The position numbers were made by a program, and so were the translations under genes. The notes under the pieces were generated by a model that made no database searches, was not told the DNA's origin, and saw nothing but the letters and a program-made list of their open reading frames with translations. From assembly GCA_021324045.1 (NCBI GenBank), contig JAJPJV010000048.1:21775-85774 (forward strand): DNA of 64,000 bases, in the 5' to 3' direction. Source of the DNA: Actinomycetota bacterium. Its GTDB lineage: Bacteria; Actinomycetota; Acidimicrobiia; Acidimicrobiales; RAAP-2. This document shows positions 16,832 to 25,159 of this stretch, one piece after another; position 1 is the first letter of the stretch; each line of letters begins with the position of its first letter.

Positions 16832-17032
16832 ATGGCGAGGCCAAAGACCGCCGGCAAGGCAACGACAAGCGTTGCCCGCCGTGCCGATGCACGGGTCCGT
16901 CCTGCCTGGGATCAGCCGGCTGCCTCATCAGAGGCTCTCGATCCCAGGTTCACCGTGGCCGAAATTCCCTTGGCGCAGCCACTGTGTCATGTGACCAGCA
17001 GGATCCCTTTTGACTGGCTGCTTGACGGCTAG
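16832..17032 (+). CDS. Possible small protein upstream of the P450
   Basis: A 66-residue ATG frame ends 24 bases before the P450 start. The product is basic at the N-terminus and more ordinary in composition afterwards (FTVAEIPLAQPLCHV). Third-position G/C is only moderate and there is no visible ribosome-binding site, so this may be non-coding leader sequence. Confidence 0.2.
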   Translation: MARPKTAGKATTSVARRADARVRPAWDQPAASSEALDPRFTVAEIPLAQPLCHVTSRIPFDWLLDG

Positions 17033-17056
17033 AGACAGAAGTTGTAAAGGTCCCAA

Positions 17057-18328
17057 ATGACAGACGGTACCGCGGCGCAGGTCCCGCCGGACGACCTGAG
17101 CGGTTTCGACCCCTTCAGTCCTGCCCAGCGCGGAACTCATCACGAGGTCATGGCGCAGTTCCGCTCTCGTTGTCCCGTGGCGAAGGTGGCGTCGGGCATG
17201 GTCGTGCTCAGTTGCTACCAGGACGTCCGAGCGGCTCTCTCCGACCGCCGCCTGCTCAATTCCCATGCCAGCCGAGCGCCGGGAGTGTTGGTTCCCAAGG
17301 AAGATCGGCTGATGTTCTTCGAATACGACGCTCCCGAGCACACCGCTCTGCGTAGGCTGATGCTGGACCTCCTGTCAGCAAAGCAGGCCGCCCGCCAGAT
17401 CCCCTTCATCCGGACGACTTCCAGGGAGCTTTTTGGGATGCTTGTGAAGGCGGGCGGCGGTGACGTCGTCAACCAGCTCAGCGTTCCGCTGAGCGGCAGG
17501 ATGATGATGCGGCTCGCGGGTTTCCCCACCGAAGACGCTCCGCAGTGGCGCGAGTGGATTCGCGACCACGCGGTGTCTGGTTTCGCCTTCACCAACCGAA
17601 ACGATCGAGGTGTCGGTTACGCCGAGTGCTACCCGGATGTCCTTGCGTACATAGACGAACATGTGGCGATGCGGGCCGCTCGAATGGACCGCCCCGACGA
17701 CGTTCTCACCCGCGTCGTAGAGGCTCGTATCAACGGCCAACCACTGACGCCGACCCAGAAGCGCATGATCATGTTCAGTGTCGTATCAGCCGGCGCCAAC
17801 ACCCTCACCAACTTCATCAGCAACACGGTGCTGTCCGTAGCTCGAGAACGCCGACTCCTCGACATGCTGAGGGCCGATCCCACACTCGTTCCCGTCGCTG
17901 TTGAAGAATCGCTACGCCGCGATGCTCCAAGCATGTACATCACCCGAGTGTGCCAGCACCAGACCGAGATCGCGGGAACGACCATCCAAGCAGGGGAGAA
18001 GCTCCTGCTTGGATTGGCTTCGGCGAACCGAGACGAGTCGGTCTACCCCCATGCGGAGGAGTTCCGGTTGGACCGGGCTCAGCAACCTCCGCACCTCGCG
18101 TTCGGCTGGGGTGCTCACCTCTGTCTCGGCGCCCCGCTGACTCGGCAAGTGGGGACGACCATGCTCGAGACGCTCATCGATCTTGTCGATACGATCGAAT
18201 TGGAACCTGGGAAGGTCCCGGTGCCCTATTTGTCTGTGCAAGGCAACGGGCTCGACGAGCTGCGCGTTCGTGTACGCGGGCGCAGCGGCTTGACGCGTGG
18301 GTTGATGCCGAGACTTTACGATGAGTGA
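17057..18328 (+). CDS. Cytochrome P450
   Basis: 423-residue bacterial class I P450 monooxygenase, soluble, needing ferredoxin and ferredoxin reductase partners that are not in the window. The heme-binding loop is FGWGAHLCLG with the axial cysteine. The K-helix ExxR is EESLR and the I-helix motif is SAGANTLTN, where Asn stands in place of the usual Asp/Glu before Thr. The start is supported by AAAGG six bases before the ATG. The substrate is unknown; sterol, terpenoid or aromatic are all possible. It overlaps by 8 bases a short downstream frame of doubtful status. Confidence 0.9.
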   Translation: MTDGTAAQVPPDDLSGFDPFSPAQRGTHHEVMAQFRSRCPVAKVASGMVVLSCYQDVRAALSDRRLLNSHASRAPGVLVPKEDRLMFFEYDAPEHTALRRLMLDLLSAKQAARQIPFIRTTSRELFGMLVKAGGGDVVNQLSVPLSGRMMMRLAGFPTEDAPQWREWIRDHAVSGFAFTNRNDRGVGYAECYPDVLAYIDEHVAMRAARMDRPDDVLTRVVEARINGQPLTPTQKRMIMFSVVSAGANTLTNFISNTVLSVARERRLLDMLRADPTLVPVAVEESLRRDAPSMYITRVCQHQTEIAGTTIQAGEKLLLGLASANRDESVYPHAEEFRLDRAQQPPHLAFGWGAHLCLGAPLTRQVGTTMLETLIDLVDTIELEPGKVPVPYLSVQGNGLDELRVRVRGRSGLTRGLMPRLYDE

Positions 18329-18563
18329 TCATTGGGGCTACGCCCGCCTGAGCGAATTCTCCCTCGACGAACAGGAAATCGTCGCGAGGGGTAGCGGTGC
18401 AACGCCCGACGGCTTCGTGCGCACGCAACAAGGCGCCGGTTCGCTCCCCGTGTTGTCGACATTCGTGCCCGAGCCAAACCCGATGCTCGTCGATACGCGA
18501 GCCCGCTGGCGCGCAGGCCGACCTCTTCCAGGCGCGCCATGCCTCGTGCTGGCCGACGAGTGA
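18321..18563 (+). CDS. Hypothetical 80-residue protein overlapping the P450 end
   Basis: The ATG lies inside the last codons of the P450 gene (8-base overlap), a typical coupled arrangement. The product is polar, without a recognisable motif or membrane segment. G/C-rich third positions suggest it was translated. It ends at a TGA after which the same frame continues in coding-like fashion for 45 more codons, so it may be the first part of a broken gene. Confidence 0.4.
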   Translation: MSDHWGYARLSEFSLDEQEIVARGSGATPDGFVRTQQGAGSLPVLSTFVPEPNPMLVDTRARWRAGRPLPGAPCLVLADE

Positions 18564-18701
18564 GTGGCCTACGCCCGCCAGCTCTGCGCCACCGACGAGC
18601 ATCTGGGTGGCAGTTTCGAAGCCCGCCTTTGCTTCGTGTCGGCCGCCCGCTCGACAGACCAGGCGCTCCCCGTCATGAGCCTCTCGCCCAGTCTCGATTG
18701 A
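18564..18701 (+). pseudogene. In-frame continuation after a TGA stop
   Basis: Immediately after the stop of the 80-residue frame, and in the same frame, 45 codons with high third-position G/C read VAYARQLCATDEHLGGSF and on to SLSPSLD before the next stop. The simplest reading is one former gene of about 126 codons interrupted by a nonsense mutation. A separate GTG-started peptide is the alternative. Confidence 0.3.
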
Positions 18702-18955
18702 TTCCTCCCCCAGCGTGCCGGGGAACAGCGGCTCAAGTGTTGAGCTGAGGCGGCCTCAGCTGCGCAGAGTGATCGGGCGCGTCGAGCCCCTCTGGCACCT
18801 CGCCTCAGCCGAGGAGAGCTTCGAGCTCCCACCGCCACCCCCCACTGAGGCTTCGGCCCGTTGGGCCGTCGTCATGATCGTGCTCGGGCCGGTTGAGGTC
18901 TCCACACGATCAGATTCGTCGACCATGTCCTTGGCACATACTGCTGCCCGGAGCC
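18702..18955. other. Non-coding stretch, no gene seen
   Basis: No frame here shows coding-type third positions together with a start. Short frames are Arg/Pro-rich antisense products. The stretch sits between a broken P450-linked gene and a transposase remnant, and it is probably decayed mobile-element DNA. Confidence 0.4.
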
Positions 18956-19120
18956 GACGTGCGGGCGATCTTGAACGACAACGACCCGAAGCACGTCGCC
19001 TCCGACTTGTCGGCCCACCTCGCGGCCAAAGGGCTCGAGCATCTCCGCATCCCGCGGAACGCAACGCGGTCTGCAGAGCGCTTCCACGGCACGATCCTCA
19101 ATGACCATCAACCAGGGGGC
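18956..19120 (+). pseudogene. Fragment of an rve-type (DDE) transposase/integrase
   Basis: About 55 codons encode an internal piece of an integrase core domain: an ILNDNDPKH segment at the position of the second catalytic Asp (usual DNGPE), then AHLAAKGLEHLRIP, then AERFHGTIL holding the third catalytic acid. The first Asp motif, the N-terminal DNA-binding part and the C-terminus are missing, and several residues between the motifs are deleted. It resembles IS3/IS481-type transposases. No terminal inverted repeats are evident. Confidence 0.5.
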
Positions 19121-19316
19121 CTGTTTGCCACCGGCATTCTTGGGCCTGGAAGGCTTGCCCGCGCCAGGGTTCAGGTTCCGGCCGGGCATGGGGCATGGGA
19201 CATCCAAGGGTGGCCTTTGACGCGGTCGTTAGTGCGGTGACGGCAAGACGTCGTTCTTTTTGATGGCGGAAAGGAGCTGCGCAGGTGGGCTGAGGAGTCC
19301 CTGGGATTCGGTCCAA

Positions 19317-21620
19317 TTACTGCTCGGAAAGGATCGCTGCCAACTCGGCGAGTGGGTCGCGAACGACGGGGCCGGTGACTTCGACCAATGCCGCGATGAT
19401 CACGCCGTTGAAGGCGAACGGCGCCTCGTAACCGTCGCCGACCGCTGGGCCCCACTCGTACCCGCACGTCAGGCCGACCCCGAGGCCGTTGAACGCCGAA
19501 GGGGTGAAGCGCTCGACCACCCCCGAGGCGACGACCTCGCCGTCGGTATGCAACTGCACCGTCCCGCCGGGCCCGTCGTCTTTGGCGAAGGAGAACCCGA
19601 CGCGATGGCGCCCAGGCGCCAGGAGCTCCGGAGCGCTCACGACGTGACGCTGCTTGCCGTACAGGTTGTGCACGTATCGAAGCTGCCCTTCGAGGACGTG
19701 CAGGGACCAACCGCCCAGCGCGGAGCCGAGCGCGACGAGCACGCCCTGGGCAACCCGATCGGCAGGCACCTCGATCTCGACGTTGACAGCGTGGGAACGG
19801 TTCCGGATGTCAAGGGCCGTCCCTTCGGGAACAGGAGCGCCGCCAGGGAAGTAGCGCTGCACCGTGCGCGGCGCCCGGAAGTCGGGCTTCGGATGCACGA
19901 GGCTCCACAGCACTCTGTTGTCGAGCGGCAGGACGTCGTTGCGTTCGGCCTCCTCCCACCAGCGCGCGACCAAGTCGTTCAGCTTGTCCGGATGCTGCGC
20001 GGCGACGTCGACCATCTCGGAGAGATCCTCGGCGACGTGATAGAGCTCCCAGACGTCGTTGTCGAAACTGTCGTTTGGATTCAGCCCGTCGCCGTAGAGA
20101 GGACCCACGGGATGGTAGGTCACGGCCTTCCATCCTTCGTGGTAGATCGCCCGCGACCCGAACATCTCGAAGTACTGAGTGACATGTCGTTCCGGTTCTC
20201 GCGCACCTTCGGGATGCAGCAGGTAGGCGAAGCTCGTCCCGTCGATCCTGGATTGAGGAACGTGATCGATCTCCTCGGGGGCTTCGAGCCCGCAGAGCTC
20301 GAGCACGGTCGGCAGGACGTCGATGGCATGGACGAACTGGTGGCGAATCCCACCCGCGCTGTCGGCCAGCTCGGCTCCCCAGCTGACGATGCAGGGGTCA
20401 GCCACACCACCTTCGTGAACCTCGCGCTTCCAGCGCTTGAACGGGGTGTTGCCCGCCATGGTCCAGCCCCAGGGGTAGTTGTTGTGGGTGAGCGGCCCGC
20501 CGATCTCGTCGATCCGACGGTGCATCTCCGAAAGGTCGGCAGGGTCGAGGTTCATCAGGCGGACGTCGTTGATCGATCCTTGTGCCCCGCCCTCTGCGCT
20601 GGCACCGTTGTCGGAGACGACGAAGATCAGCGTGTCGGACAGCTCGCCGATGTCCTCGAGGAAGCGGAGCAACCTCCCGATCTGCTCGTCGGCATGTGAG
20701 AGGAAGCCGGCGAAGCACTCCATGAACCGAGCTGCGACTTGACGCTCGACATCGCTCAGGCTCTCCCATGCCGGCACCCAGGGCGGGCGAGGGGAGAGCC
20801 CCGTTCCTTGAGGAAGGATCCCCATCGCCAGCTGGCGGGCATAGGTGCGCTCGCGCCAACGGTCCCAGCCGTCGTCGAAGTGTCCTCCGTAGCGCTCGAT
20901 CCACGGACGTGGCGCTTGATGCGGAGAGTGACACGCGCCGGTGCAGAAGTACAAGAAGAAATGCTTCTCGGGATCGGCGGCCCGCAGATCAGCGATGAAG
21001 GAGATCGCGTGGTCGGCCAGATCCTCGCTCAGGTGGTACCCGTCCCCGACGCTGCGCGGTGGCCGAACCGCATGGTTGTCGTGGAACAGGGCAGGAACGA
21101 ACTGGTGCGTCTCTCCGCCGTGAAAGCCATACCATCGCTCGAAGCCTCGACCCAGGGGCCAGGTCGAGCGGGACGCTCCCATGTGGGTCTCGTCCGCAGG
21201 TGTCAGGTGCCACTTTCCGACGGCGTAGGTGGCATAGCCTTCTGCACGCAGGATCTCCGAGAGGTAGCCGTTCTCCTTGGGTGGCTTTCCCCAGTACCCC
21301 GGATACCCCATGGCCAGCTCCGCGACTCGGCCCATGCCATTTCGGTGATGGTTGCGCCCCGTGAGTAGGCAGGCACGCGTGGGAGAACACAACGCCGTCG
21401 TGTGAAAGTTCGCCAGCCGGATCCCGGTCGCAGCGAGCCGGTCGATCGACGGGGTGTCGATGTCGGACCCGTAACATCCCAACTGTGCAAAGCCGACGTC
21501 GTCGAGCACGATGAGCACGACGTTGGGCCCTGTCGTGGCTCGCGGCTCAGGGGGCCACCACGGCTGGGAGGATCGCCAATCTCGCCCGACCACCCCTTGG
21601 AATGACGACCGGGTCGTCAT
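19317..21620 (-). CDS. Sulfatase (arylsulfatase family) with C-terminal beta-rich domain
   Basis: 767-residue type I sulfatase that hydrolyses sulfate esters with a formylglycine cofactor and calcium. The modification motif is CSPTR starting at C78, the metal site includes LIVLDDVGF (D40, D41), and VGKWHLTP and SDNGASAEGG are typical active-site segments. After about residue 560 a jelly-roll-like domain is added (VRYVHNLYGKQ..., GVGLTCGYEWGPAVGDGY), as in the large actinobacterial arylsulfatases. No signal peptide is visible, so it is cytoplasmic or exported in another way. The start is ATG 21620, inside a duplicated 20-bp segment. An anaerobic maturase or FGE gene is not in the window. Confidence 0.88.
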   Translation of the reverse strand: MTTRSSFQGVVGRDWRSSQPWWPPEPRATTGPNVVLIVLDDVGFAQLGCYGSDIDTPSIDRLAATGIRLANFHTTALCSPTRACLLTGRNHHRNGMGRVAELAMGYPGYWGKPPKENGYLSEILRAEGYATYAVGKWHLTPADETHMGASRSTWPLGRGFERWYGFHGGETHQFVPALFHDNHAVRPPRSVGDGYHLSEDLADHAISFIADLRAADPEKHFFLYFCTGACHSPHQAPRPWIERYGGHFDDGWDRWRERTYARQLAMGILPQGTGLSPRPPWVPAWESLSDVERQVAARFMECFAGFLSHADEQIGRLLRFLEDIGELSDTLIFVVSDNGASAEGGAQGSINDVRLMNLDPADLSEMHRRIDEIGGPLTHNNYPWGWTMAGNTPFKRWKREVHEGGVADPCIVSWGAELADSAGGIRHQFVHAIDVLPTVLELCGLEAPEEIDHVPQSRIDGTSFAYLLHPEGAREPERHVTQYFEMFGSRAIYHEGWKAVTYHPVGPLYGDGLNPNDSFDNDVWELYHVAEDLSEMVDVAAQHPDKLNDLVARWWEEAERNDVLPLDNRVLWSLVHPKPDFRAPRTVQRYFPGGAPVPEGTALDIRNRSHAVNVEIEVPADRVAQGVLVALGSALGGWSLHVLEGQLRYVHNLYGKQRHVVSAPELLAPGRHRVGFSFAKDDGPGGTVQLHTDGEVVASGVVERFTPSAFNGLGVGLTCGYEWGPAVGDGYEAPFAFNGVIIAALVEVTGPVVRDPLAELAAILSEQ

Positions 21621-21659
21621 GGTGCCGGGGCTTGTGCGCGGGTCGTCATGGTGCCGGGG
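21611..21659. repeat. Two direct copies of a 20-bp segment at the sulfatase start
   Basis: GGGTCGTCATGGTGCCGGGG occurs at 21611-21630 and again at 21640-21659, exactly, with 9 bases between. On the minus strand each copy contains an ATGACGACC start-like sequence. Only the inner copy is in frame with the sulfatase. The outer copy would give a ten-codon frame. Confidence 0.8.
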
Positions 21660-21679
21660 AAGCGTGCCATAGTGGGGAG

Positions 21680-21913
21680 GTGACGAGCGAACCTCGAGAC
21701 ATCGAGTACACAGCCCATGAGCTCCGAACCTTCCTGAAGCGCTTCGCCGAGATCGATCCGACGCCTCATGACACGGCAGTCTTGGGCGAGCACCTCGTCG
21801 CGCTTGCAGAGAGCGTGGCGCACCTTGCCCACCGAGTTGTCGAGTTGACGGCGCAACTCGACGACCTTGCCGAGCGCGTCGATGCGCTTTCGCCGATGCA
21901 AGATCCCCATTAG
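21680..21913 (+). CDS. Small coiled-coil protein
   Basis: About 77 residues from a GTG at 21680. The second half is a heptad-like helix (LGEHLVALAESVAHLAHRVVELTAQLDDLAERVDAL), suggesting oligomerisation. No enzyme motif is seen. It is divergent from the sulfatase, with 59 bases between starts, and overlaps the 3' end of the convergent membrane-protein gene by 4 bases. An ATG at 21602 in the same frame is the alternative start, but that extension lies in the duplicated segment. Confidence 0.55.
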   Translation: MTSEPRDIEYTAHELRTFLKRFAEIDPTPHDTAVLGEHLVALAESVAHLAHRVVELTAQLDDLAERVDALSPMQDPH

Positions 21914-22452
21914 CTGCCTCCACCGGGCTGCGCGCCACCCGGAACCGTTCGGACATCCACTTCTGGTGGGAGAGGAGGGAGCCTCAGCATGGCAACGGCC
22001 AGGGCGAAGATCGGCAGGACGGCCGTTCCGTACCACGGGTGGTACCAAGTCGTAGTGGCGAACCACCCACCAATCGCGAAGATGTAGACAGCGGTCCCGA
22101 TGGCAGTCATCGCGATCTGCTCAGGACGAACGACCCCGAGGACGCTGGAAGCATAGAGAGCAGCAGCAGCGACGCTTACCACCAGCAATGCCAGCAACCA
22201 TCCCGCCCGTGCCGTCGTCCCCGCTGCTTCGTTCTGGGTGATCAAGGTGTTGAGGAACAAGTACGCACCCACAACCTCCGGTGGAACGTACTTGATCAGC
22301 TTCGTGATGTAGTCATCTGCCGTCGGTGGGTTGAGCGCGTTCTGCCCGGGAGCGCTCCCTGCGAGGGTGCGCGGCAGTGGGCCCTGACCTGCTTGTGCAG
22401 CCAGGTAATGGGCCACGTCCTCGTCGGTGATGATGTTGCGGTTGAGCGGCAC
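21910..22452 (-). CDS. Small membrane protein of unknown family
   Basis: 180 residues from a GTG. A soluble N-terminus of about 55 residues (ITDEDVAHYLAAQAGQGPLP...) is followed by an amphipathic segment YITKLIKYVPPEVVGAYLFLNTLI and three hydrophobic helices, ending in a Pro/Gly-rich tail. The pattern KLIKYVPPEVVGAY also occurs in other small bacterial membrane proteins of unknown role. I cannot name a function. It stands alone, with 76 bases to the next minus-strand gene upstream. Confidence 0.65.
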   Translation of the reverse strand: MPLNRNIITDEDVAHYLAAQAGQGPLPRTLAGSAPGQNALNPPTADDYITKLIKYVPPEVVGAYLFLNTLITQNEAAGTTARAGWLLALLVVSVAAAALYASSVLGVVRPEQIAMTAIGTAVYIFAIGGWFATTTWYHPWYGTAVLPIFALAVAMLRLPPLPPEVDVRTVPGGAQPGGGS

Positions 22453-22528
22453 GCCTTGGTTCCCTCCCTGGTCCCTTCACTACGAGCAGTATCGAGAGAA
22501 CGGATCGACAGGTCAAGCGGCCACCTGG

Positions 22529-23512
22529 TCAGCGACCGATCTCCGCCCACACCACCTTCCCGCCGTCGAGGAATTCTGCGCCCCATCGACTCGCGATCCC
22601 AGCAACGATGTCCAGCCCGCGACCGGAGAACTCCGCTCGCGAAGGACCTGTGGGCGTCGCAGGCCGCGGATCGCTGTCCTGCACCGAGATCCGAATGCTT
22701 TCGTCGCCGATCATCACTCGGAGCGTGAAGGACGAGCGAGCGTGCACCACCGCGTTCGTTGCAAGTTCTGTGACGACGAGAGCTGCGTTGTGCACTGCCT
22801 CGACGCCGCCCCAGTCGCCGAGGACCTCCATCACGAAATGACGAGCCGAACGCGGAGCATGCTCCAATGCCTGGAACGTCCGCTCGAACGTCGCCAACGT
22901 GTCGGAGGTGCCCGAAGGTCGCCGCGGTGCAGCGAACGAGGCTAAGTCATCGGGGACGGGCCCGACGACCTCGGAATGCAGCCTCCGAATCCTGCGAACC
23001 CATGAACCGTCTGCCCTCGGATCGAGGAGCATGGCGGGGTATGAGCAAAGCAACGAGAGCGGCTTCCCTTCGGTCAGCGTGTTCCAGAGCACCTCGAGCT
23101 CGATCGCCGCTGCGACGTTGCCGGCTTCCCAGAGGCAGCCGACCATCCCACCGAAGAGGCTGACCGGCCGCCCTCCGGCGATGGCCGAGCGAACGATCGA
23201 ACCGATGACGGAATCGAACCGACGAGGATCGGGGCCTCCGGCGTCCATGAAGCCCCCCAGCGTCTCCTCGGCGTCGAGCACGATCAGGGCGCCGTCGTCC
23301 AGGGCTGCCTCGACGTCGTGGCCGGCTGCTCTGAACGCCTGTTCGAACGCACAGCGATGGGCCTCGCCAGCCACGACAACGGCCAAATGGCATGCCCGGA
23401 TCGCCGCGACGACGAACGTGCACACCTGCTCGACGAGCCCCTCTTCACTCTCGTAAAAGGACAAGAGGTGCCGCGCCTGGTGCCTCGCGGCTGCCGGAGG
23501 GACCGTTGTCAC
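22529..23512 (-). CDS. MEDS sensory domain fused to a HATPase (anti-sigma-type) domain
   Basis: 327 residues. The N-terminal 190 residues resemble the MEDS/DcmR sensory domain (HLLSFYESEEGLVEQVCTFV..., ALIVLDAEETL). The C-terminal 130 residues form an RsbW-like GHKL ATP-binding domain with the N-box VTELATNAVVHA and the G-boxes SVQDSDPRP and FSGRGLDIVAGIA. There is no phospho-acceptor histidine, so it is more likely a serine kinase or anti-sigma regulator than a two-component kinase. GTG start at 23512. No anti-anti-sigma or sigma factor gene is adjacent. Confidence 0.8.
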   Translation of the reverse strand: MTTVPPAAARHQARHLLSFYESEEGLVEQVCTFVVAAIRACHLAVVVAGEAHRCAFEQAFRAAGHDVEAALDDGALIVLDAEETLGGFMDAGGPDPRRFDSVIGSIVRSAIAGGRPVSLFGGMVGCLWEAGNVAAAIELEVLWNTLTEGKPLSLLCSYPAMLLDPRADGSWVRRIRRLHSEVVGPVPDDLASFAAPRRPSGTSDTLATFERTFQALEHAPRSARHFVMEVLGDWGGVEAVHNAALVVTELATNAVVHARSSFTLRVMIGDESIRISVQDSDPRPATPTGPSRAEFSGRGLDIVAGIASRWGAEFLDGGKVVWAEIGR

Positions 23513-23598
23513 GAGCCCTTCATACCCTTCTCGGCATCGGAACGATCAAAATCACGCCGAGTAACGGAACCTTGGCAGGGCCGGGCCTACTACCACCT

Positions 23599-24069
23599 CT
23601 ACCGAGGAGCCGGAGGGCGGTCATTATCCATCTCGACCAGTGCTGACCGCAGCGCCTGGAGCAAGGAGCGATCCAACGCACCAAACGCGGGGGGAACCTC
23701 GAAGAAACGCTGTTCGAGTAGCTGTTTCATCTTGACCCCGTCGGGAGTGAGCGCGATCGCCTTGACCCGACGATCCCGGGCAAGGCTGCGCCGTTCGACC
23801 AGGCCGCGTTCTTCGAGACGATCCACCAGCCATGTCACCGTTGATGCGTCACAGTGGAACGCCTGCGCGAGCGCGCCCATCGTCGGCTGGGTTCCGGGCT
23901 CGAGAACGAGCAAGGCGCGCATGTGGCCGGGAGTCAGGCCCAAGTCGCGAAGAGTGGCCGAGGATTGCACGAATCGCTCCATCGTTCGCTGGAGCAGTTG
24001 GCGCCAGACCGCTTGCGCAAGGCTCTCCTCGCTCCCGGTGACTCCGTTCGCCCGCCGTCCCGACACCAC
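23599..24069 (-). CDS. MarR-family transcriptional regulator
   Basis: Winged-helix regulator of about 156 residues. Helix-turn-helix and wing are visible in MGALAQAFHCDASTVTWLVDRLEERGLVERR...DRRVKAIALTPDG, the classical MarR pattern. The start is GTG 24069 or a GTG a few codons in. It is transcribed away from a DrrAB-type ABC exporter across a 100-bp AT-rich spacer with a dyad. I infer that it represses the exporter and itself, and that it releases DNA on binding the exported compound. Confidence 0.88.
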   Translation of the reverse strand: MVSGRRANGVTGSEESLAQAVWRQLLQRTMERFVQSSATLRDLGLTPGHMRALLVLEPGTQPTMGALAQAFHCDASTVTWLVDRLEERGLVERRSLARDRRVKAIALTPDGVKMKQLLEQRFFEVPPAFGALDRSLLQALRSALVEMDNDRPPAPR

Positions 24070-24130
24070 ACTCGACCTGCCGCTCGATGATCCAGTCCTC
24101 GGATTCCCAAGATTATTTCATAACTAAGTC

Positions 24131-24162
24131 AATTTGATTATTCAAACTAGTCTTCCTAGGAT
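24131..24162 (+). promoter_or_regulatory. AT-rich operator/promoter of the MarR-ABC pair
   Basis: TTTGA-TTAT-TCAAA (24133-24146) is a perfect 5-bp dyad, extended by partial matches (AATTTGA/TCAAACT), in the only clearly AT-rich stretch nearby. TTGATT (24135-24140) and TAGGAT (24157-24162), 16 bases apart, can serve as -35 and -10 of the ABC operon, so a regulator on the dyad would cover the -35. The sigma assignment is inference. Confidence 0.5.
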
Positions 24163-24169
24163 CTCCTGC

Positions 24170-25159
24170 GTGGCCCATGCCATCTCTGTCGAGGGCCTCA
24201 CCAAGCGTTTTCGCCGCCTCCAGGCGCTCGACGGCATCAGTTTCCAGGTCGATCGCGCGACGGTCTTCGGCCTGCTCGGTCCGAACGGTGCTGGCAAGAC
24301 CACGACCGTCCGCGTGCTCGCAACGATCATCCGCCCCGATGGTGGACGCGCCGAGGTCCTCGGCCACGACGTGGTCCACGACCCCGAGTCGGTCCGCGCC
24401 AGCATCGGTCTCGCGGGTCAGTACGCGGCGGTTGACCCGAACCTGACGGCATTGGAGAACCTCCGCCTTGTTGGTCAACTCACAGCGCTAGGACGTCGAG
24501 CACTGCACGAGCGCGCTTGGGAGCTGCTTGAGATCTTCGGATTGAAAGAGGCCGCCAACCGGCCCGTGCGCACGTTCTCAGGCGGCATGCGTCGGCGTCT
24601 TGACGTGGCCGCCGCGCTCGTGCACCGGCCACCTGTCCTGTTCCTCGACGAACCGACCACGGGGCTCGACATCGAGGGGCGTCGCGAGCTGTGGAAGATG
24701 ATCCGTGACCTCGTTCAATCTGGAACCACCGTGTTGCTCACGACCCAATACCTTGAGGAGGCGGATCGTCTGGCTGATCGCATCGCGGTCATCGACGGAG
24801 GCAAGGTTGTCGTCGATGATCGGCCTGAATCCTTGAAGGCTCGACTGGGAACCACGGTGCTCGAACTGACGTTCTCGGATGAACCGACCGCGCTCGATGC
24901 GCTCACCCGAATCCAGAGCATGGGCATCCAGGCCGAAGCAGAACGCGAGCTCGTGAGGATCACGACCTCGGACAGCGCCGCTGTCCTTCTCAACGTGCTT
25001 CGAGCGGTCGATGTGAACGGAGCCCCGCCGAAAGCGATCTCGATGCGCGAGCCAACCCTCGATGATGTGTTCCTGGCCATCACCGGGCACCATGCCAAGG
25101 CCCGCGAGGACCAGTCCCGGCCCGTCCTTTCGTCCCCGCAGCCAAAGGGTGCACCATGA
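24170..25159 (+). CDS. ABC transporter ATP-binding protein (DrrA-type)
   Basis: 329-residue ATPase of a drug- or lipid-export ABC-2 system. Walker A is GPNGAGKTT, the signature is FSGGMRRRLDVAAAL, Walker B is VLFLDEPTTGLD, followed by the switch histidine region replaced by LLTTQYLEEAD, as is usual in the DrrA group (Gln in place of His). The C-terminal extension (DVFLAITGHHA) is also typical of DrrA. I chose the GTG at 24170, with AGGA 8 bases upstream. The stop overlaps the permease start (ATGA). It is likely controlled by the divergent MarR protein. Confidence 0.92.
   Translation: MAHAISVEGLTKRFRRLQALDGISFQVDRATVFGLLGPNGAGKTTTVRVLATIIRPDGGRAEVLGHDVVHDPESVRASIGLAGQYAAVDPNLTALENLRLVGQLTALGRRALHERAWELLEIFGLKEAANRPVRTFSGGMRRRLDVAAALVHRPPVLFLDEPTTGLDIEGRRELWKMIRDLVQSGTTVLLTTQYLEEADRLADRIAVIDGGKVVVDDRPESLKARLGTTVLELTFSDEPTALDALTRIQSMGIQAEAERELVRITTSDSAAVLLNVLRAVDVNGAPPKAISMREPTLDDVFLAITGHHAKAREDQSRPVLSSPQPKGAP

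Noticed and set aside
18561..18563. TGA as a selenocysteine codon
   Set aside because: No family with Sec at this place is recognised and I could not identify a SECIS-like stem just downstream. The decayed surroundings favour a mutation.
21621..21956. N-terminal extension of the sulfatase frame
   Set aside because: Arg/Ser-rich sequence antisense to the small coiled-coil gene; family-like sequence begins after ATG 21620.
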